Program-made: the position numbers and the translations under genes | From: Citrus sinensis | Taxonomy: Eukaryota; Streptophyta; Magnoliopsida; Sapindales; Rutaceae | Reading direction: 5' to 3' | Length of the DNA stretch: 64,000 nt | NCBI RefSeq assembly: GCF_022201045.2 | Contig: NC_068561.1 | Location: 24,744,501-24,808,500 of the forward strand | Shown here: piece after piece, positions 58,401 through 64,000 of the stretch | Layout: the number at the start of each line of letters is the position of its first letter | Position numbering within the stretch: the first letter of the stretch is position 1 | Notes under the pieces: generated by a model | Databases searched by the model: none | The model's input: only the letters and a program-made list of their open reading frames with translations | What the model was told of the DNA's origin: nothing

Positions 58401-61400
58401 GCCACAGAGAACGACATACAAGAGATATATATAACGTAATTGAAATATAGAGTGATTAACAGTGCTGAAATTTAAACGCTAATCCACAAAAAACATTCTC
58501 ACTGCTTCACAACTTCAAGATTCAATTCATCATTATTATTGCTTGACAACTTCTGAAATTTATTTAGGGCTCAGACCTTACGTATTTACCCAGAACTTCT
58601 TTATACTTTTTGTTCCCTTTCATTTCTATTGAATAATTGAAAGTAAAACTTAGAAGAGGTCAGGATGATTTAGGTGTTACTTTTCTGGTATTGTTTCCCT
58701 GGTGGAATGCTGGCCCCTGTAATATATCTCTCGATAATGAAGTATAAGATCGCAGCACATGGAGAAGAAGACTGATCATCCAACCAATATACCCAAGAGT
58801 AATAACTGACATCAGCATCAACCAGTCGTATGTTTGAAAATAATGAAGTCCTTGCAGTGCCAGGCTTCTCAAATTTTTTGAAAGCTTCATTGCCATTTCA
58901 TAGTCTCTAAGAGATATTAGACCCTCAATCCGGTCCAATATAGAAGAGTAATGAACTAGCGGCTTAAAAGGCTTGAAATAAAATGAGTTTGTCTGCTTTA
59001 TATCTGAGTTTGTCAAGAAAATCATTAGCAATAGCCAATTGAATTAACTCTGTCTATTCCCTATCACATATCTCCACAAATATCAAAGGAGATATCATTG
59101 AAAAACTTTGCAAAAGCTAGATAAATCAAAGTTAAAAGTGAATAAGAAATAAAACAAGAAAAATATGACATATTGATCAAAATAAGAAAGCACAAGCAGC
59201 AGCTCATTATGGCTCAATTTAAAATTGAATCTTTGTAAAATCTGTGCATGTTTCAGTCCATATAACAGAAAAGTACACTGATATAAGAAAAGGATACGTG
59301 ATTTCCGAAGAAACTGATTGAGAATTTGCTTTGTATTGGCTAGCAAAGCTTCAGCATTTTCTGCCTGGGCATTGAAGTAGAAAATGAAATCTGTCACTTC
59401 TCTATTGGGTGATATGATCCTCCACATTACAAAATTATAATTTTAGGAAGAAAAATACATTTCCCCGCTGAAAACACTTGCTTATGACAGTTGTGCAATA
59501 GTCTTATTTATGGAACTGACCTCATTCATGTTAATGTATTCAAGTGGAAGATTTCCAACAGAGTTCACAGGACATGGCAGACCAAGAAGAGTTGACTGCC
59601 ACAAAAGTCAATCAGCAGATCAGATCAACAAAAACTGTGGGTACATCAAACTAAGTAATTAGGATAAGATCCAGAACATCAAAGACAAAAGTTAAGTACA
59701 ACCATGAGTGGTGCGATATCAGCTTGATTGACATCTACCCTTTCAATGCCATTAAGGCCCCATTCACTAGGGGTTGGCATGTCATGTGCATGTTCATCAA
59801 TGAAAAGAAAACCACAATCAGAATGATTCGTTTCAGAGATTGGCTTAGGATGTTGAACGCCAGCTCCCCAAACAACAAGGGGGGTGTCAGTGTTTGTAGG
59901 ATGCCCATCTCCATGACTACCTGTCAGTGAAAAAGTAATTATATCAGCAGCATTTTTATTTATTTTTTTAATATATTGGGGGCTCGAAGGGGAAACAGAA
60001 AGATATGTTATTACCATTAAATTAACCAATTTTACAGTTGAGATGAGCAAGCTACACTCCAACAACCCAAAGAAACAATAAATCAGGTAGCAACTCATGA
60101 GACAACCTTTAATTTCTAAATCAACGAAATCGCAATTTTTATTGGTGAAAATTGCATATCTTGAGATCAACTTGAAACCAAAGCCCACCGAAGAAAAAAA
60201 GAAAAAAGAAAAGAAAAACATGACCATGTGTTATATGCATCAATCAGTCAAATATCCACTCAGCAAATGTGTCTAACAGATTAAATCGGCTACAGAACCT
60301 AACATAAAGAAAAGACATGAAATGTTAGTGTTAAACCTATTGCTATATAAGACATGATTCACATCAAATTTATAATAATCAGAGATGCAACTAAATGGGA
60401 GGCAAAGAGTCTTTGGCCAGCTATTAGAGTTACTATCATCTGGGCTTTGCCCAGAGAGAAAAGCAATCATAGGTTTAACTGGAATGAAATAAGCAATAAA
60501 GTCCTAAGGAAATTAATTAAATATAAAAGTATTCTGACCTTTGTCACTCATCCCATGATCAGCTGTGAAAATGTATGCTGTGCGATTGTCCTTGAAATAA
60601 TCTTCCAGGAGAAAATACATACGCTTGGCAATATGGTCGACAACCTTCACATTATTGAGATAGATGGATGAGAAGGGCCGATGTGCATGTCCATTTGAAT
60701 CACAACCAAGTAGATGTAGAAATATAACAAGCTTATCCTGCAGCAGTAACTTCCTCAATTTTGGATCTTCATTGGACCTATTAAGAAGGCTCTGAAATTG
60801 ATCAAAAGACCACTCATCCAAAAATGACGCATCTGCAGTAACACTATCAAGTTCATAAAGCATTGAACAGAGGTGAGAACTATAGAAGCTAATATATTAC
60901 TAGATGAAAAATTTCGACCTATAATTTCATTGGTAGTCGGTTTTCTCACACAATTCAGTTTCCAACAAGATTATTATAGACCGCCACTTGACTGGCAATG
61001 TGAACCAAAATAAAATTCACATTTTCAAGTTGACTTGCAACATGCAATGTTATTGGACAATTTTACCATCAAGACCACCAAGAAAGCATAATTTAGAAGA
61101 AAAGAGAAGTTTAATGCAAAGGAAGTTCAATAGAGCCAAACATGAATGAAGGTAAATCTTCCATAGTTAGCACTTAGGAGTTACTAGGTAGTGTAAGTAT
61201 ATATAAAACATATGCATTGACACACCAAGAAAAACAAAGGGAAAACTGGGAAAACTGAAACAGCACATGTAGTTGCGATATTCTAGTTCATAAAATATTC
61301 CTAAGTTCTTTCTGCTTCGACTTTTCAATTAATAACTTTTAAGTACACCAACAAAATATATGTTTCTAAAACAAAACAATTTTTGCTAATAGATTGTGAT

Positions 61401-62818
61401 CAAACGAACCGGTTGCAAAATCTTCAAAGTCATGAGGATAACTGTTCCAGGTGCTGTGTGGCAAGGCTCCACAAAATATTGGTACTATATCTGGGCTACC
61501 AAAAGATATTGTATGTCGGCTTTGGTTGAAAACTGAATCAAATTCAACTGGATTAGCTTTCCATCCTGCAAAATGCAATAAAACATCTTTAGCAGACATA
61601 GGAAATGATTGCAACTAACAAACTTTACAGGCAATACAATTGGCTAAAAAGAAACATGAGATCCTGACCCTTTGTAACTGCACTAGGATCCTCATAAAAA
61701 CCAGCAATTATTGCAACATGTCCTGGCCTTGACTCAGTTGGAGGCCGAGCATGAGACACTCCCCAACAACCTTGGTTTTGAATCACACTTCTTAAAAACG
61801 GTGCTCTATAATTTCCTTCTGAGTCCGGCTCATAAAATTTATCAGCTCGTAAACCATCCGCTGCATTAACATTTTCAACAAAAATTTAAAAAAATATAAA
61901 AGAATACAAATTGAGTCATTAAAAGTGATAACAAAAACAAATTTTGAACAAGATCCTGCAGTAATTTCTTCATTCTGTAATAACGGAAATTTTCTAAATG
62001 AACACCAACCATAAAGTCTAACTAAGAATTTGGTTCAGTATCAATTTCATCCCATGGACCAAAAGCAAAAACTATATTTGTAAACAATCTCAACACTCAT
62101 CACTACTTTCTCAAGCTTAATATGGAAATATAAGAGAAACAAGTCAAAACAACCTCTTTTTAACCCTACAAACCAAAAACTAGAATGAGTCCATTCCTCT
62201 TGAAATGATAATAACCAACCCCAAAACCTCAAATTATGAATTAAGAACTTATATGATGCATCTCATGCAAGCTTAACTCGAATGGTTGATCACAAACAGA
62301 GAAAAATAACCAGCTCATTTGAGTTTAAAGTCATTCAGGTATCCGATTTCTGAAAGCACCACAGCTAGAGGTTCAAGAAACGCCCACTTTTACTCGGCAG
62401 CTGATATTTAACTAACCACCCACCTGGATTACTTGAAAGCTAGTGATTCCATTTCAAAACGGCTGCACCGCATACACTATTTGACACACATTCAACTTTT
62501 GCATTGAGACATTTTAACAAACTGTTATTTATTTATTTATTTATTATTATTTTTTTTTTTGGGGTTTTGCGTTTCAAAGATTGAGGCAGTACCCACGAAA
62601 AGGACAAGGCGTTTGGCGGGAGCATCGAAGCGAGGGGTGACCGGATCCATGCCGTGAACGATAGGAGTCTTGAAATAAATATCGAATATGCTTAGCATGT
62701 ACACTGCATGAAGGATCACCCCAAGAACCACCAGCCACATCTCCTGCGTCTTCAGCCATTTTTTTCCACGGCTCGTTGCTTTTTCTCTTCTCTTTCCCAA
62801 GATCCCGTCGATGCCCAT
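55461..62818 (-). CDS. PIGN: GPI ethanolamine phosphate transferase 1 (PIG-N / Mcd4)
   Basis: Adds ethanolamine phosphate to the first mannose of the GPI anchor in the ER. Eighteen exons, from the 5' end: 62593-62818, 61669-61860, 61410-61565, 60539-60832, 59703-59920, 59521-59595, 59298-59364, 58681-59003, 58165-58398, 57880-58067, 57485-57626, 57295-57403, 56979-57081, 56678-56867, 56218-56316, 56074-56132, 55754-55859 and 55461-55628. They total 2949 bp in frame, giving 982 residues. After one membrane anchor ([20 protein letters not shown]) comes the lumenal alkaline-phosphatase-like domain with metal and nucleophile motifs [64 protein letters not shown] and [18 protein letters not shown]. 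The C-terminal half (from about residue 430) is the multi-pass PigN domain. ETNEHRLK-type ER signals were not looked for in detail; the protein ends [10 protein letters not shown]. The intron 10 donor GTAAAT was preferred over a GTGTAA two bases upstream because only it keeps the frame. Confidence 0.94.
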
Positions 62819-63362
62819 TTGTTTTCTTCCCCTTTTTGTTTTTGATCTCGAGCTACAACTACCCTGTTTGTTTTGTTTTTGTTTTTGTTGAACTTGAGCC
62901 CAGTCGAGTACTTTTCTGAGTTTTGAGTGCGGGCAAAAAATGCACTACACAGAAATTTCTAAATGCACCCCTTATATTTTCAATATTTACTTTTCAAGAC
63001 AATTTTCTTGGAGACAAGTAGTCATGCAGGTTTTTTTTTTTTTTAAATAATTTTGCTCATTGCTTAATGCTTATAGCTTATGAAATTAATAAGAAGTTCA
63101 CTACAGAACAGAACCAGTTTATTTATCAAACTTATTGCATTCTTACGGCTAGCATATAGTTTTCAATTGATCATTTCAAGGACACACTTCAGTAATGTCA
63201 TGTTTGTTTAAACTGTAAACATTGTCAATGCTTTACGACTCTGGAGTCTGGAGTTGGTTGTGTTTCTGCTTCTGCGTTTTCGTCTGCTTTCTAGTCTGGT
63301 TCTAACAGATTTTGTTAGCTTGACTTTCCTAGGAGTTAGGAGCAGATCATGATCTCTTAACA
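62819..63362. other. PIG-N upstream region
   Basis: Leader and promoter side of PIG-N, with a T-run near 63030. No clear TATA box and no other gene. Confidence 0.35.
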
Positions 63363-63703
63363 AGACGAAGCGTCGTTTATAAGAACGACATGACATTGGA
63401 CACCATAACCAAAATCCGACGTGGCGTTTACTGGTTTCGAACAAGCGACCAGTGTTAAGTTTTCAATCGGGAGTAAGAGCTCGTCGAGGTGTCAATCATA
63501 AACTATTCAAACAACGACATGACATCCTTATCCGTAACAAACATCCGACATCAAGTTTACTAGATTTGAACAAACGACAGCTAGCACAAAACCGAGGAGG
63601 CGTCGCCGCGTCGCTAATAACTTTTTAAGACAATGACATGACAGCTACTTATTTCGCATACAACCGACATAACGTTTATAATTTTTGGACAATCGACCAG
63701 GGT
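63363..63703. repeat. Three degenerate ~125-bp tandem repeats
   Basis: Three successive units each contain GCGTCG or CGTCGAGG, then ATAA.., then A(A/C)(C/A)GACATGAC (anchors at 63387, 63516, 63635), then ATCCGACxTxxxGTTTA or ACCGACATAACGTTTA, then GAACAAxCGAC or GGACAATCGACCAG. Spacing between anchors is 129 and 119 bp. Confidence 0.65.
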
Positions 63704-64000
63704 ATGTTTAAGAAAGCTTAAAAGCTAGCAGTATGCCGCAAGCAGAAGCAGCTGCTGTTGTACATAAGCTGACAGCTAAATTGAAAAATACATCTACATA
63801 GAAGCTGATCTTGGTTCTATTTATTTACTGTTGTAGCTTCACTAAATCACTTATAAAAGCACTTGCAAGTGGCAGAAAATCTTAACTTAACCAACAAGCC
63901 ACTGCGGGCTGTACTTGCAAAATTAGTATGTCTTTATATTCATGACTCCTTTGCATGTTACAACCATTGGTTAACCACGGGCTATTCTATCGTGCAAAAC
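63704..64000. other. Window end, no gene
   Basis: GCAAGCAGAAGCAGCTGCTG and AGCTGACAGC-type words resemble the end of a MITE, but the partner end is not visible within the window. Confidence 0.25.

Overview
The window is nuclear DNA of a dicot plant. It is AT-rich. Its genes are interrupted by GT..AG introns, and it holds plant-only families: CRM-domain chloroplast splicing factor, ferredoxin:thioredoxin reductase, SAG101, class III peroxidase, U-box/ARM ligase and plant AN1 zinc-finger SAP. SAG101 and a plant-type matrix metalloproteinase relic favour a eudicot with TIR-NLR immunity. I cannot fix the species from sequence alone.

Layout. 1-3 kb: a broken matrix metalloproteinase (minus) flanked by a degenerate duplicated segment. 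3.1-4.1 kb: intronless DUF716/TMEM45-like membrane protein (minus). 4.9-6.4 kb: a tRNA-derived SINE and a Mutator-type MITE. 7.9-9.6 kb: CREG-like FMN-barrel secreted protein (plus, 5 exons). 10.9-16.7 kb: CFM2-like splicing factor with four CRM domains (plus, 13 exons), with two G-boxes and a TATA box upstream and a start-overlapping uORF. 18.2-22.1 kb: two paralogous loci without a conserved ORF, each carrying a bulged miR165/166-complementary site. These are a probable pair of endogenous target mimics (lncRNAs) and are the most interesting item here. 24.4-26.7 kb: FTR catalytic subunit (plus, 6 exons). 27.0-27.8 kb: hAT-like element. 28.4-30.9 kb: SAM-domain protein (plus, 7 exons). 31.3-32.2 kb: SAP12-like AN1 zinc-finger protein (minus, 2 exons). 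35.0-35.3 kb: intact SINE with 17-bp target duplication. 36.5-38.1 kb: intronless PUB40/41-like U-box E3 (plus). 40.1-41.1 kb: intronless class III peroxidase (minus). 41.5-42.4 kb: hAT-like non-autonomous element. 42.4-46.8 kb: gene-free AT-rich DNA with simple-sequence tracts. 46.8-49.3 kb: second MITE copy, third SINE and an F-box/FBD relic. 49.95-50.98 kb: Mutator-like element with about 100-bp TIRs and a perfect 9-bp TSD. 51.4-54.0 kb: SAG101 (minus, 4 exons), whose 3' and 5' flanks each have a diverged second copy nearby. 55.5-62.8 kb: PIG-N GPI ethanolamine-phosphate transferase (minus, 18 exons). 63.4-63.7 kb: a degenerate ~125-bp tandem repeat.

There is no operon-like logic, but several genes share a theme. 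CFM2 and FTR act in chloroplast biogenesis and redox control. SAG101, SAP12, the peroxidase and the U-box ligase are stress or immunity proteins. CREG, PIG-N and the peroxidase act in or through the secretory pathway. From memory, CFM2 and PIG-N homologues are adjacent in Arabidopsis (At3g01370/At3g01380), so their presence about 40 kb apart here suggests ancestral linkage opened up by insertions. Exon coordinates are mine, by splice consensus plus reading-frame closure. For every multi-exon gene listed as a CDS the summed exons close in frame.
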